Source: Planctomycetota bacterium
Lineage (GTDB): Bacteria; Planctomycetota; UBA1135; UBA2386
Assembly: GCA_020638735.1 (NCBI GenBank)
Contig: JACKHZ010000012.1
Span: 62,001 to 126,000 of the forward strand
DNA: 64,000 nucleotides
Direction of reading: 5' to 3'
Position numbers and translations under genes: made by a program
Notes under the pieces: generated by a model
What the model was told of the DNA's origin: nothing
The model's database searches: none
Seen by the model: the letters and a program-made list of their open reading frames with translations, nothing else
Shown: one piece after another, positions 7,320 through 16,275 of the stretch
Numbering within the stretch: position 1 is the first letter of the stretch
How the letters are laid out: every line of letters starts with the position of its first letter

Positions 7320-10163
7320 TCATCGCTCGACGGCCCTGGCGGCCCGGACCCCGAGCGTGCCGCTGCGGTAGTCGACGGTCTCGGACAACGAACGGTCCGA
7401 GCTGCGCAGCGCCGTCAGCGTCATGCCGTGGTCGCCGCCGCGAAAGACCACCGAACGGGCGTCGTAGGGCACCACGCGCAGGCCGGAGCCGGGTTCGGTC
7501 GGACGCCAGTACCACGCCATCCGGTCGAGGGTGAGTTCGCTGACGTTGCCGTGCATGTCGTGCAGGCCGAAGTCGTTGCACCGGAAGCTGCCGACCGGCG
7601 CGTGCACGATGTGGCCATCGTCGAGGTCCGGTTCGGTCTCCCAGCGCGCACCGCCGCGCACCGCCGCCCGGTCGGCGAAGTTGGCGTATTCGACCGCGAG
7701 CTCCCGCGCGCCGAAGTGCCAGGGTGTGCTCGTGCCGGCGCGACAGGCGTACTCCCACTGGGCCTCGGTCGGCAAGCCCAGCCCATGTTGCTGCAACACC
7801 TCGAGCGCCATGCGTTGCGAGACGTTCTCCACCGGGTTGCGGCCGGTGAGCTGCGGGCCCGCCGTCATCTGCCGACCGAACGCGTAGACGCTCGGGTTGC
7901 CGCCGTCGGACAGCCGCTGCCACTGTTGCTGCGTCGTCTCGTACTTGGCGAGGAAGAACGGTTCGAGCTCGACGACGTGGACCGGTGTCTCGTACGGCCC
8001 GGCAGCGGCGTCGTGATTCGCGGCGGCGGCATCGACGGCCTGCGCGCCCATCGTCACCTTGCCGCCCGGCAACAGCACGAACACCACGGCCATCTCGTCG
8101 GTGGGCTGCAGCACGCCTTCCGGGGTGCGGGGCGGCACCTCCTTGCCGGGCTCGCCGGAGCGCAGGTGTACGAACTCCCAGAGACCGGAACGCGGATCCG
8201 GCCCCAACGGCAGCAGGTCCCGCTGCGGGGTCAGCTCGAGGCCGCCGTAGCGGGGCTCCGCGGCGATCGCCGCGATCGCGCGCTGCCACGCTGCGGCGCC
8301 TTCGACGCGGCAGCGGCGTTCGCTCTCCTCTGCCCAGGCGAGCTGTCGTTGTATGCGTTGCAGCGCGCCGCTCCGGGTGGTCGCGAATCGCTGCAGGCGC
8401 TGCGCGAGCGCCGTCACCTGGTCGTAGAGGAACTGCGTCTGCTCGTCGGTGAAGTGCAGCCGGTGCCGCTGTTCGATGCGTTGGCGGAGCTCGGTTCGCC
8501 GCGCGAGCAGGTGCTGGCGCCGCTTCTCGGCGTTGGCGTCGGGGTCGGGGGCGGCCAGCTCGCGTTCGATCGCGCGCAGGGCCGCGACCTCGGCGGCGTC
8601 GTCGTCGTCGAGGGCGGCGGCCGACGCGTCGGGCGGCGCCGCCTGCGCGGCCAGCGCGTCGCGCAGGCGCTCGATGTCTGGCAGCTCCGCGGCGAGCGGG
8701 CGGGCCTGTGTCGCCAGCCACTGCTCCATCGCCGGGACGAGCTCGAAGCGCGCGACCCGGAAGGCCCGGGCGGCGAGTTCGGCGCGCTCGAGTCGAACCC
8801 CGATCGCCAGGCGATGCACGTCGGCGAGCGCAGCGGCCGTCCGGCGCGCTTCGGCCACGATGCGTTGGGTCGCCAGCAGGCCGCCGACGAGGCCGCCGCT
8901 GATCGCGAGCAGCGCGACGCCCGCCGCGGTCGCCCGCCACGGCTCGCGTCGCGCCCAGCGGAGCATTCGCTGCCACGCCGTCGGGTGGCGCGCCTTGATC
9001 GACTGCCCGGCCGAGAGCGCGCGCAGGTCGGCGGCGAAGTCGCTGGCGCTCTGGTAGCGGTGGTCAGGCTCCTTCTGCAGCGCCTTGCCGACGATGGCCG
9101 CGAGGTCGGCAGACACGGCCGGGTTGTGGCGGCGCGGGTCGACGGGGTCGCGACGCTGCAGCGCGTCGAGCACTTCGCCGCGGGTCTCGCCGCCGAACGG
9201 CAGCTGCAGCGTGACGCACTCGTAGAGCAGGACGCCGAGGGAGAACACGTCGGTGCGGTGGTCGATCGGGTCACCCCGAGCCTGCTCCGGCGACATGTGG
9301 CTCGGCGTGCCCGCCAGGTCTCCCGTGACCGTCATGCGGGTGCCGCCATCGCGATGGGCGATCCCGAAGTCGGCCAGCAACGCGCGGCCGTCGCGGCGCA
9401 TCAGCACGTTGCTCGGCTTGACGTCGCGGTGCACGACGCCGGCCGCGTGGGCATGGGCGAGCGCCTCGCCGACCTGGGCGACCAGGTCGACCATGAACCC
9501 GACATAGGGGCGATCGTCGCGCGGCGGCGGGTCGTCGTCGCCGGGTGTCGCGGCGATCGCGCCGAACAGCGCGAGGCGCACCGTCGCCGCCGACGCGCCG
9601 TGCAAGCCCGCGCGTCGGACCGCGTCGAGCACCGCGCTGACCGGGGCGCCGTCGACGAACTCCATGGCGAAGAACGGCCGGTCCTCGACGGTCCCGGCCT
9701 CGAACACCCGCACGATTCCCGGGTGGTCGAGTTCTGCCAGCAGGCGGCTCTCCCGTTGGAATCGCCAGCGGCTGCGTTCGGCGAGCAGCGCCAGCGGCGC
9801 CGAGAGCACCTTGAGCGCGACCCGTCGGCCGAGGCTCTCCTGGGTCGCCAGCAACACGGTGCCCATGCCGCCCTGACCCAGCCGACGTTCGACGACGTAG
9901 CCGGCGATGCGGCTGCCGGCGCCGAACATGGGTGGGCCGGCCGGGGTGGTCGCCGCGTGCTCGGCGTCGGGTGGTCCGTCGGCCTCGACCTCGGAGTCCC
10001 TCCGCAGCATCGGCTCGAGCAGCTCCCGCAGCGACTCGTGCGCCGCCAGGAACCGATCGATGTCGGTGCGACCCGAGCTGCGAAACGTCAAGGCGAGCTG
10101 GACGGCCCGGCCCAGGCTGCTGCCGGGGTCGGGATCGCGGGACGGTGGCGGCTGATCGGGCAT
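7320..10163 (-). CDS. Membrane Ser/Thr protein kinase with C-terminal SUMF1/FGE-like domain
   Basis: 947 residues from ATG 10163; an upstream GTG at 10211 is possible but adds no recognisable sequence. The Hanks-type kinase domain (about 88-385) is complete: G-Q-G-G-M-G (96-101), the ALK lysine (118), HRDVKPSN (from 245), DFG (265-267), GTPSHMSPEQ and D-V-F-S-L-G. One membrane helix follows (about 411-433), then a helical region, so the kinase is cytoplasmic and the rest is outside the membrane. The last 250 residues are SUMF1-like: P-V-H-V-V-E-L-E-P-F-F, the LPTEAQWEYACRAGT motif and D-M-H-G-N-V-S-E-L. The paired cysteines of true formylglycine-generating enzyme are missing near F-R-G-G-D-H-G-M, so the domain is probably a ligand-binding fold. 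It is convergent with the ECF sigma gene at 6635. Confidence 0.92.
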   Translation of the reverse strand: MPDQPPPSRDPDPGSSLGRAVQLALTFRSSGRTDIDRFLAAHESLRELLEPMLRRDSEVEADGPPDAEHAATTPAGPPMFGAGSRIAGYVVERRLGQGGMGTVLLATQESLGRRVALKVLSAPLALLAERSRWRFQRESRLLAELDHPGIVRVFEAGTVEDRPFFAMEFVDGAPVSAVLDAVRRAGLHGASAATVRLALFGAIAATPGDDDPPPRDDRPYVGFMVDLVAQVGEALAHAHAAGVVHRDVKPSNVLMRRDGRALLADFGIAHRDGGTRMTVTGDLAGTPSHMSPEQARGDPIDHRTDVFSLGVLLYECVTLQLPFGGETRGEVLDALQRRDPVDPRRHNPAVSADLAAIVGKALQKEPDHRYQSASDFAADLRALSAGQSIKARHPTAWQRMLRWARREPWRATAAGVALLAISGGLVGGLLATQRIVAEARRTAAALADVHRLAIGVRLERAELAARAFRVARFELVPAMEQWLATQARPLAAELPDIERLRDALAAQAAPPDASAAALDDDDAAEVAALRAIERELAAPDPDANAEKRRQHLLARRTELRQRIEQRHRLHFTDEQTQFLYDQVTALAQRLQRFATTRSGALQRIQRQLAWAEESERRCRVEGAAAWQRAIAAIAAEPRYGGLELTPQRDLLPLGPDPRSGLWEFVHLRSGEPGKEVPPRTPEGVLQPTDEMAVVFVLLPGGKVTMGAQAVDAAAANHDAAAGPYETPVHVVELEPFFLAKYETTQQQWQRLSDGGNPSVYAFGRQMTAGPQLTGRNPVENVSQRMALEVLQQHGLGLPTEAQWEYACRAGTSTPWHFGARELAVEYANFADRAAVRGGARWETEPDLDDGHIVHAPVGSFRCNDFGLHDMHGNVSELTLDRMAWYWRPTEPGSGLRVVPYDARSVVFRGGDHGMTLTALRSSDRSLSETVDYRSGTLGVRAARAVER

Positions 10164-10251
10164 CGGCGTGCAGTTGTCGATCTTGTAGCCGCAGCCGCGC
10201 CCGAAGTGCACGGCCCGGAACGGCGGCGCGGCTGGCCGGCGGGGGCGCCCG

Positions 10252-11154
10252 TCAGCCTCCCCAGCAGTAGCGCCCGAATGCCAGCCAGGCCGGCCCCAGG
10301 CCGCAGGCCATCGCCAACCACGCGCTGCCGCGCAGCAGCCAGCGTCGTCGCGGCGTCGTCGCGTACGCGGCGCGTTCCAACCAGGTGTCGAGGTGCAAGG
10401 GCACGTGCAGCAGCATCGCCAGCAGCCCGGTCGCGAACGCGAGGAACAGGCCGAGCGGCAAGGCCGGCATCGGGTCCGCCCGATCGGACCAGGTGGCCAT
10501 GTCGGCCCCGATCATCTGGCAGGCGGCGCCGTAGATGCAACACGACCAGACGAGCAGCACGACCCTGGCGGCCAGGTCGAATCGTCGGCCGTCGCGGTGC
10601 CAGCGCGCGACCTGCCGCCGCGCCCAATCGCCGGCAGGGGGCGGCTTCCCTGCGCCTTCAACGGTCGTGCGGCCCGACTGCCAGCGCATCGTCGCCATCG
10701 CCCAGACGAAGGCGTAGACGAGCTCCGCCGTCACCGGCAGGGCGAAGACGAGGAGCACCACGGAGGTGGGGTGGGGGCCGTCGGTCAAGTGCCAGCCGAA
10801 GCGCCGGAGCGCAGCGAAGAGCACCCCGTAGCGCGCCACGGCGCGGACCAGCGCGCCGACCAGCAGGCCGTACGAAGCCGGCGGCAAGGCGGCCACCAGG
10901 CTCGCGCCGTCGGGCTCGTGCAGCCGCGCGGCGATGGCCGCGAGGTTGCGGCGCATGCCGTGGTTGAAGGCCCAGTGCTCCGCAACGTACAGCGCGAGCA
11001 GGCCGAACCCGAGCGGCCAGCTGGCATCGCCCGGCGCCCCGAGGTCGACCCAGCCCATGGCGAGCAGCAGGCCGAAGCAGGCCAGGGCGAGGTCTTCGCG
11101 CCATGGCGGCGGCGCGGACCGTGTCACCGGTTCGTGAGCGGGGAGCGCGCTCAA
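10252..11154 (-). CDS. Integral membrane protein of unknown function (TTG start)
   Basis: 300 residues with about six hydrophobic segments, for example LALACFGLLLAMGWV, WPLGFGLLALYVAEHWAF, VVLLVFALPVTAELVYAFVW, VVLLVWSCCIYGAACQMI and LGLFLAFATGLLAMLLHVPL. I recognise no family. The start is TTG at 11154-11152, which overlaps the TGA of the upstream gene (11153-11151) as TTGA, pointing to translational coupling. A conserved-looking cytoplasmic loop is rich in Arg and Trp (W-A-R-R-Q-V-A-R-W-H-R-D-G-R-R). Its partner at 11151-12155 is probably a soluble or lipid-anchored protein, so the pair may work as a unit. Function is unknown. Confidence 0.75.
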   Translation of the reverse strand: MSALPAHEPVTRSAPPPWREDLALACFGLLLAMGWVDLGAPGDASWPLGFGLLALYVAEHWAFNHGMRRNLAAIAARLHEPDGASLVAALPPASYGLLVGALVRAVARYGVLFAALRRFGWHLTDGPHPTSVVLLVFALPVTAELVYAFVWAMATMRWQSGRTTVEGAGKPPPAGDWARRQVARWHRDGRRFDLAARVVLLVWSCCIYGAACQMIGADMATWSDRADPMPALPLGLFLAFATGLLAMLLHVPLHLDTWLERAAYATTPRRRWLLRGSAWLAMACGLGPAWLAFGRYCWGG

Positions 11155-12155
11155 TCCACCCGCTGCGGGGTCCCGTGCTGGGCCCGGTAGGCGTCGACGA
11201 GCGGTGCGAGTTCGGCATGGATCTCGGCGAGCGTGCGCGCGCTGCGCCGGCGCCAGAACTCGCCCCAGTCGCGGACTTCCAGCACTCGCGCGCCGAGCAC
11301 TTCGCCGCGTCCGACGAGCTCGCGCGGCAGCGGTGTGACGAGTCGGTGCAGCAGCGCTTCGCAGCGTTCGCCGACCGTCGCCGCGATCGCGTGGGGGCCG
11401 GCGCCGGCGTCGTCCCGAACCGCCGCGCGGCCGTCGTCGAGGGACAGCACCAGCAGCGGCAGCGCGGCGATGCCGCCCGCCAGCAGGTCGTGCTCGGCTC
11501 GTCGGTGCGCGGCGGGCGAGCCGTGGTCACCGAGGCTGGTCAGCGCCGCGACGAGCGCGCGATCGGCGTCGGCGGTGACGACACGGCGGGCGAACTGCGG
11601 CGCTGCTCGTTCGGCCGAGGACAGGCCGCCGATCCAGCGCGTCACGCAGAGCGTCGGCGGGGTCGTCTCCGGCGCCCAGGTGCCTTCCAGCCAGGCCACC
11701 GGGTCCGAGCCGGACGGCAGCATCTTCCAGCGGTCCGCCAGGGCCAGGCCGAGCGCGGCGTCGTCGAGCCGCACGGCGATCGCGGCGCGTTCGGCGTCGC
11801 CGCCCGCTTGCACGACGTGCAGCTCGGCGCGCGGATCGGGGCCGCGCACGGGCAGCTGCACGAGCGCCGGCCGCTCCCCGTCGTGTTGCGCGGCGAGCCA
11901 CGGCAGCAGGCGCTCCGGGTCGGCGATCGCGGGGCCGTGCACGAACGGCAGGTCCTCGGCGGCTTGCTTCGGGTGCTGATTGGACATGGCTGGTTCTGGA
12001 GCGGGGGGCGGTGCAGGAGGCGTGGAGCAGACGGTGCACAGCATGGTCACTGCGAGGCAGCCCAGGCTGCGGACCGGGCGACGGTCGCCAGGAGGATCGT
12101 CAGGGCCTGCTGTCACGGCGGCGCGCAGCGTACGGTCGGCGAGCGGGTTCACCAT
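11151..12155 (-). CDS. Hypothetical protein, coupled to the downstream membrane protein
   Basis: The stop is certain (11151-11153); the start is not. ATG 12155 gives 334 residues and includes a hydrophobic, cysteine-containing stretch (SLGCLAVTMLCTVCS, then a proline-rich linker) that could be a lipoprotein-type anchor. ATG 12044 and ATG 11987 (MSNQHPKQ) are alternatives. A TATTCC box directly abuts ATG 12155; if it is the promoter, one of the shorter starts is right. The folded part (from about MSNQHPKQ) has G-G-L-S-S-A-E-R-A, a V-L-S-L-D-D-G-R stretch, a W-x-x-F-W segment and a helical tail. I recognise no family. It is divergent from the beta-helix gene at 12253. Confidence 0.65.
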   Translation of the reverse strand: MVNPLADRTLRAAVTAGPDDPPGDRRPVRSLGCLAVTMLCTVCSTPPAPPPAPEPAMSNQHPKQAAEDLPFVHGPAIADPERLLPWLAAQHDGERPALVQLPVRGPDPRAELHVVQAGGDAERAAIAVRLDDAALGLALADRWKMLPSGSDPVAWLEGTWAPETTPPTLCVTRWIGGLSSAERAAPQFARRVVTADADRALVAALTSLGDHGSPAAHRRAEHDLLAGGIAALPLLVLSLDDGRAAVRDDAGAGPHAIAATVGERCEALLHRLVTPLPRELVGRGEVLGARVLEVRDWGEFWRRRSARTLAEIHAELAPLVDAYRAQHGTPQRVD

Positions 12156-12242
12156 GGAATAGCCGCGTCCCGCGCCGCAGCGCACACGCGCCGTCGCGTC
12201 GATCGCCGCGGGGGGGCTGTGCGGTTGCCGCGCGCGCGCGGC

Positions 12243-12248
12243 TATGCC
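12243..12248 (+). promoter_or_regulatory. Putative -10 box (TATGCC), near-leaderless
   Basis: TATGCC ends 4 nt before ATG 12253. It also contains the alternative ATG at 12244, which is a reason to prefer 12253 as the start. Confidence 0.3.
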
Positions 12249-12252
12249 TCGC

Positions 12253-15200
12253 ATGACGATCCTGATCGGGACTGCTCGCCGCCTGTTCCTGTCGCTCTTC
12301 GTGACCGCCTTCGTCGCCGGCGGCCTCGCCGCCCAGGGCCGGGATTGGTTCGTGCGGGCGGGCGCCGTCGGCGGCGACGGCAGCCGCGAGCAGCCCTTCG
12401 CCGATCCGTGGCAGGCGCTGGAGCGGTGCGAGGCGGGCGATTCGGTGCACGTCGCCGCCGGCCGCTACACCGGCAAGCTGGAGCGTGGCCAGTGGACGGT
12501 GCCGTTCGACGACATCCGCGTGCTCGGCGGCTATTCGGCCGATTGGAGCAGCCGCGACCCGTGGCGGCACGCGACCGAGCTGGTGCACGATCGGACCAGC
12601 AAGAACTGGCCGCTGGCGGCGCGCTTCTCGGTGCAGGGCAAGGGCGTGGTGCTCGACGGTCTGGTCCTCGACATGGCGGAGCAGAACGAATACGTCGACG
12701 CCGGTCGCACCGGGAGGTCGCCCAAGTCGATGGAGATGCCGTTCCCGGCGATCGAACTGCAGCTGCCGGGCACCGTGCGCAACTGCGTCGCGATCAACAC
12801 CGGCGCCGAAGCCGTGGTGTGCGTCAACGGCTCGACGATCGAGAACAACCTGTTCGTCAACGTCTACCAGAGCGCGGTGCGGGTGCGCGCCCTGCCGGCG
12901 GCGCACGAGGCCGCCAGGACCCCGGCGCTCGTTCGCGGCAACACGATCGCCTGGTCGTGGTGCGAGCGGGCCCCGGGCACGGGACGGTTCAGCGGCGCCG
13001 GAGTCACGGTCGCCGGCCCGGCGGTCGTCGCCGACAACCTCATCGCCCACTGCGACAACAACGGTGTGTTCTGCAGCATCGATCCGTCGCGGGTGTCGGT
13101 GACGGGCAACGTGTTCAGCCGCAACCTCTGGTCGAACTTCAAGCTGCTGTTCGATGGACGCGACGTCGCCGTCGACGACCAGGAGCTCGCGCTGCTCGAG
13201 GAGTGCGAGCTGAAGGCGTGGCAGGGCAACGCGGTCGGCAAGCCTGGCCTGAGGTTCGACGCGGCGTGGCTGGACCGGGCGTCGAAGCGCACCGCGGCGG
13301 TGCGCGGCAAGGTGGTCATGGACGATTGGAACCAGCTGCGACGGGAACTGGGACTCGGGCTCGTCGCCAGCGGCGGCGCGCCGGCGTCGGGCATCGCCCC
13401 CGCCTATCCGCTGCCGGCCGCGTTCGAGTTGATGACGCCGACCGATCGGCAGGCCAAGGTGGGCGCGCGCATCCTGCCCCTCGAGGTCGGGTGGCGCACG
13501 GCGGCGACGCCCGCCGCGCGCGCGACGTATGCCCCTTCGCAGCTCGTCGACTGGGCGCGCGACGCTGCGGCGGTGGACGGGCAGGCGCTCGAGCTCGTGG
13601 TCGCGCCGTCCGGTGCAGCCAACGTCACCGGCATTCCCGCTCCCTACGTGCCGGACGAACACCTGGGCGTCAAGCTCTACGACCCGACGGGGAACGTCTT
13701 CACGACCGGCTTCTTCCGCAAGGGCTCGAGCGTGCAGCGGGTCATCGAACCGGCGAGCCGGCTCTACCAGGGCGTCGGCAAGCCGCAGCAGCTGTTCGTC
13801 GCGCGCGGCCGGGCGTGCGTCGTGCAGGGCTACCCGAAGAGCGGGTTCCTGGTCGAGGAGCTGCAGCCGTACGTGCCGGCGGCCGTGGCCGACGAACGCA
13901 AGGTCGGTCGCGACTGGTTCGTCGTCGCCGGCGCCGCTGCGGGCGACGGGTCGCGCGACAAGCCGTTCCGCGATCCGTACCAGCCGCTCGAGCGCTGCGA
14001 GGCCGGCGACACGATCCACGTCGCGGGCGGCGACTACTTCGGCAAGCTGAAGGCCGGGCGTTGGCAGGTCGATTGCCCAGACGTCGCGATCGTCGGCGGC
14101 TACGGCCCTGACTTCGCGACGCGCGATCCGTGGCGATACCCGACGCGCCTGCTCTGCCCGGCGGAGTTCAAGGGTGCGCGCGGCGGCTACACGCTCGAAG
14201 GTCGCGAGATGCACGACGGGTTGGTGCTCGACGGCCTGGTCTTCGACAAGCGCGGCAACAACCGCTACGCGGGCAACGGCGATCTGGAGGTGGCGGGATC
14301 GGACACCACCGAGCACGTCTGGTTGTCGCGACCGCGGTGCGTGATCCGCAACTGTGTGTTCGCCAACGGCGCCCTCGGCGCGGTGCGGGTCGCGCCCGGC
14401 CAGACGATCGAGAACAACGTCTTCGTCAACCACAACGTGCACTCGGTCTTCGTCCAGCCCGGACATGTGGACGCACCGATCGTCTTGCGGGGCAACACGA
14501 TCCTGTTCACGTGGGAGAAGCTGTTCGGCGAGGGCAAGGGCCGCCCGGGCAACGGGATCGTGCTCGACGGGAGGATCCGCGCGCGGATCGAGGGCAACCT
14601 GGTGCAGTTCTCGGACAACGACGCGATCCGGCTCGGCGCCGAGCCAGCCGACGTCGAGCTGGTCGACAACGTCTTCGCACAGAGCCTGCACTCCGTCGTG
14701 TTCCTGCCAGCGGGGCCGACCTTCGTCGACGATCGCACCTTCGACCGACTCGGCGACCTCGGCTGGAAGAAGTGTGAGGGCAATCGGCTGTTGCTGCCCG
14801 ACATCCCCATCGACCCGCAGTGGTTCGACGTGTATCTCAACCGGACCGCATACGTGCCCGGCAAGGTGGTCATGGACGAATGGAACGAGTTGCGCAGCCT
14901 GCTCGGTCAGCCGGTGCTCGCGTCGGGCGGCCGGGCGACGCAAGGCTTCGCGCCGGCGTTCGACGGCGCCCGCGCCTTGTCGCTCTGGCCGCGCAACGAG
15001 CAGTGTCGCGCCGGTGCTCGTCGTCACGACCTGCCGGTCGCGTTCACCGGCGGGGCGCGCGCGACGGTCGAGCAGCACTACGACGAGACCACCTGGGAGG
15101 TCGCGCGTGACGCGGCCGGCTGGAACGGGCTGGTCGGGCAACGTGTGCAGCTCGTCGTCGCGCTCTACGGCGTCGGCGCCGAATGGACGACCCCCGGCGT

Positions 15201-15423
15201 CGCCCGGGAGACGCACTCGGCGTGGATGGTCTGCGGGCCCGGCGGCGTCGACGGCGGCGGGCTGCCGATGCGGGTCTACACGGCGATCGGCACGCGCGCC
15301 GACCGCACGTTGCGTCAGGCGAACCCGGCGGGCACGGGCCGGCCCGATGCGACCTACCGGCTGCGCGGCATCGTCCGGGATCGTCGCCAGATGATCGTCG
15401 AAGCCGTCGAGCGAGAGGACTGA
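12253..15423 (+). CDS. Secreted protein with two tandem parallel beta-helix modules
   Basis: 1056 residues from ATG 12253; ATG 12244 would add three. A signal peptide ends near G-G-L-A-A-Q (residue 28). The body is an internal duplication. Module 1 starts at about residue 29 (GRDWFVRAGAVGGDGS) and module 2 at about 551 (GRDWFVVAGAAAGDGS). Each continues with a P-F-x-D-P-x-Q-x-L-E-R-C-E-A-G-D motif, then G-K-L, a G-G-Y and R-D-P-W-R, a run of N-x-x-x-x-N-x-x-V asparagine ladders typical of right-handed beta-helices, and a K-V-V-M-D-D/E-W-N closing segment. This is the polysaccharide-lyase/DUF1565-like fold, but no catalytic residues are evident. Two small genes follow (15429 and 15962), with gaps of 5 bp and an overlap of 1 bp, so they are likely co-transcribed. 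Confidence 0.88.
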   Translation: MTILIGTARRLFLSLFVTAFVAGGLAAQGRDWFVRAGAVGGDGSREQPFADPWQALERCEAGDSVHVAAGRYTGKLERGQWTVPFDDIRVLGGYSADWSSRDPWRHATELVHDRTSKNWPLAARFSVQGKGVVLDGLVLDMAEQNEYVDAGRTGRSPKSMEMPFPAIELQLPGTVRNCVAINTGAEAVVCVNGSTIENNLFVNVYQSAVRVRALPAAHEAARTPALVRGNTIAWSWCERAPGTGRFSGAGVTVAGPAVVADNLIAHCDNNGVFCSIDPSRVSVTGNVFSRNLWSNFKLLFDGRDVAVDDQELALLEECELKAWQGNAVGKPGLRFDAAWLDRASKRTAAVRGKVVMDDWNQLRRELGLGLVASGGAPASGIAPAYPLPAAFELMTPTDRQAKVGARILPLEVGWRTAATPAARATYAPSQLVDWARDAAAVDGQALELVVAPSGAANVTGIPAPYVPDEHLGVKLYDPTGNVFTTGFFRKGSSVQRVIEPASRLYQGVGKPQQLFVARGRACVVQGYPKSGFLVEELQPYVPAAVADERKVGRDWFVVAGAAAGDGSRDKPFRDPYQPLERCEAGDTIHVAGGDYFGKLKAGRWQVDCPDVAIVGGYGPDFATRDPWRYPTRLLCPAEFKGARGGYTLEGREMHDGLVLDGLVFDKRGNNRYAGNGDLEVAGSDTTEHVWLSRPRCVIRNCVFANGALGAVRVAPGQTIENNVFVNHNVHSVFVQPGHVDAPIVLRGNTILFTWEKLFGEGKGRPGNGIVLDGRIRARIEGNLVQFSDNDAIRLGAEPADVELVDNVFAQSLHSVVFLPAGPTFVDDRTFDRLGDLGWKKCEGNRLLLPDIPIDPQWFDVYLNRTAYVPGKVVMDEWNELRSLLGQPVLASGGRATQGFAPAFDGARALSLWPRNEQCRAGARRHDLPVAFTGGARATVEQHYDETTWEVARDAAGWNGLVGQRVQLVVALYGVGAEWTTPGVARETHSAWMVCGPGGVDGGGLPMRVYTAIGTRADRTLRQANPAGTGRPDATYRLRGIVRDRRQMIVEAVERED

Positions 15424-15428
15424 CCGCC

Positions 15429-15962
15429 ATGGACACGCCGGTTGACGCAGCTCCCTCGCAATCGCCTGCGGCCCCCGTGCAGCCGGTGGTCCGTTTCGCC
15501 GGTTGGATGGCTGCGTTCGGCTTCTGGTTCCTGGTCGGCCAGTGGTCCATCTTGATGCTGCTGATGACGCTGCTCGGCATCGCCGGAGCGACCGGATCGC
15601 TGCCGTTCCCGATCGGCGCCGGCGAAGTCATCGGCTGGATCGCGGCGGTCGGGGTCGTGCTGTGGTTCGGCCGCAAGGTGCTCCGCAGCCTGCAATCTTG
15701 CCGCTTCGTCGTGCTCGCGGCGGACGGCGCGTGGATCCTGCGCGACCAGCTCGGTCGCGAGCTGGCCCGCATCGGTCGGGACGAGCCGCGGCAGGTCGAG
15801 TATCTCACCCAGAAGGTCTGGTCCTTCGGCCAGAGCGTGAAGCGCTGGACGCGCTCCTATGCCCGGATCCGCACGGCGCAGCGGGTGTGGGAGACGTGCA
15901 GGAGCATCCCCAAGGAAACCAGGCCGGCGGTCGAGCGGCTGCTCCGACCGCCATTCTCGTGA
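15429..15962 (+). CDS. Small membrane protein of unknown function
   Basis: 177 residues from ATG 15429, which lies 5 bp after the beta-helix gene ends. Two membrane helices are visible (about 25-50, GWMAAFGFWFLVGQWSILML, and about 60-78, GEVIGWIAAVGVVLWFG). A cytoplasmic tail of about 95 residues follows, with a beta-rich stretch (F-V-V-L-A-A-D-G-A-W-I-L-R-D) that looks like a small PH-like or YcxB-like fold, then Arg-rich helices. The stop overlaps the next gene's ATG by one base (TGATG). No family is recognised. The operon position suggests a role with the exported beta-helix protein, but this is only inference. Confidence 0.75.
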   Translation: MDTPVDAAPSQSPAAPVQPVVRFAGWMAAFGFWFLVGQWSILMLLMTLLGIAGATGSLPFPIGAGEVIGWIAAVGVVLWFGRKVLRSLQSCRFVVLAADGAWILRDQLGRELARIGRDEPRQVEYLTQKVWSFGQSVKRWTRSYARIRTAQRVWETCRSIPKETRPAVERLLRPPFS

Positions 15963-16243
15963 TGGTCACGCCGCGCGATTCCGACATGCACATCCTCCAG
16001 GGAACTGTTCGCGATCACGGCGAATGGCGCATCGGCCTGATGAACGCCTTCGTGCGCGACGGCGTGCAGCAGGCGCGCCTCGCCATCGCCCGGAGTGACG
16101 GCCCGGCCGACGAACGCAGCGAGCTGATCGGCCTGGGCGACATCGTCGCGATCGGACCGGAGCGCTTCGTCGTGCAGACGATCGAGGTCGGTGAGGGCGC
16201 GGTCCGCGGCTCCGTCGGGTTGGCGCGCGTCTCTCCGCCCTGA
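15962..16243 (+). CDS. Small soluble protein of unknown function
   Basis: 93 residues from ATG 15962; the A of the ATG is the last base of the preceding TGA. The sequence is compact and looks like a small beta barrel: H-I-L-Q-G-T-V-R-D-H-G-E-W-R-I-G, then I-G-L-G-D-I-V-A-I-G-P-E-R-F-V-V-Q-T-I. No signal peptide or membrane helix is seen. It is the third gene of the 12253-16243 unit, and a GC-rich hairpin follows it. Confidence 0.65.
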   Translation: MVTPRDSDMHILQGTVRDHGEWRIGLMNAFVRDGVQQARLAIARSDGPADERSELIGLGDIVAIGPERFVVQTIEVGEGAVRGSVGLARVSPP

Positions 16244-16252
16244 CGGCCCGGG

Positions 16253-16271
16253 GCGGCGATGGCGTCGCCGC
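16253..16271. terminator. GC-rich hairpin between convergent genes
   Basis: A perfect 7-bp stem (GCGGCGA / TCGCCGC) with a 5-nt loop lies in the 32-bp gap between the genes ending at 16243 (+) and 16276 (-). It is placed to stop transcription from both sides. There is no U tract. Confidence 0.4.
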
Positions 16272-16275
16272 AGGC

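Noticed and set aside
7428..10967. Plus-strand open frame of over 1100 codons
   Set aside because: It is antisense to the kinase gene, which has complete catalytic motifs, so the plus-strand frame is a shadow.
12156..12161. TATTCC box abutting ATG 12155
   Set aside because: At zero spacing it cannot serve that start; kept only as a reason to doubt ATG 12155.
12100..15216. Minus-strand open frame of over 1000 codons
   Set aside because: It is antisense to the beta-helix gene, which has a signal peptide and repeat structure; the minus frame has none.
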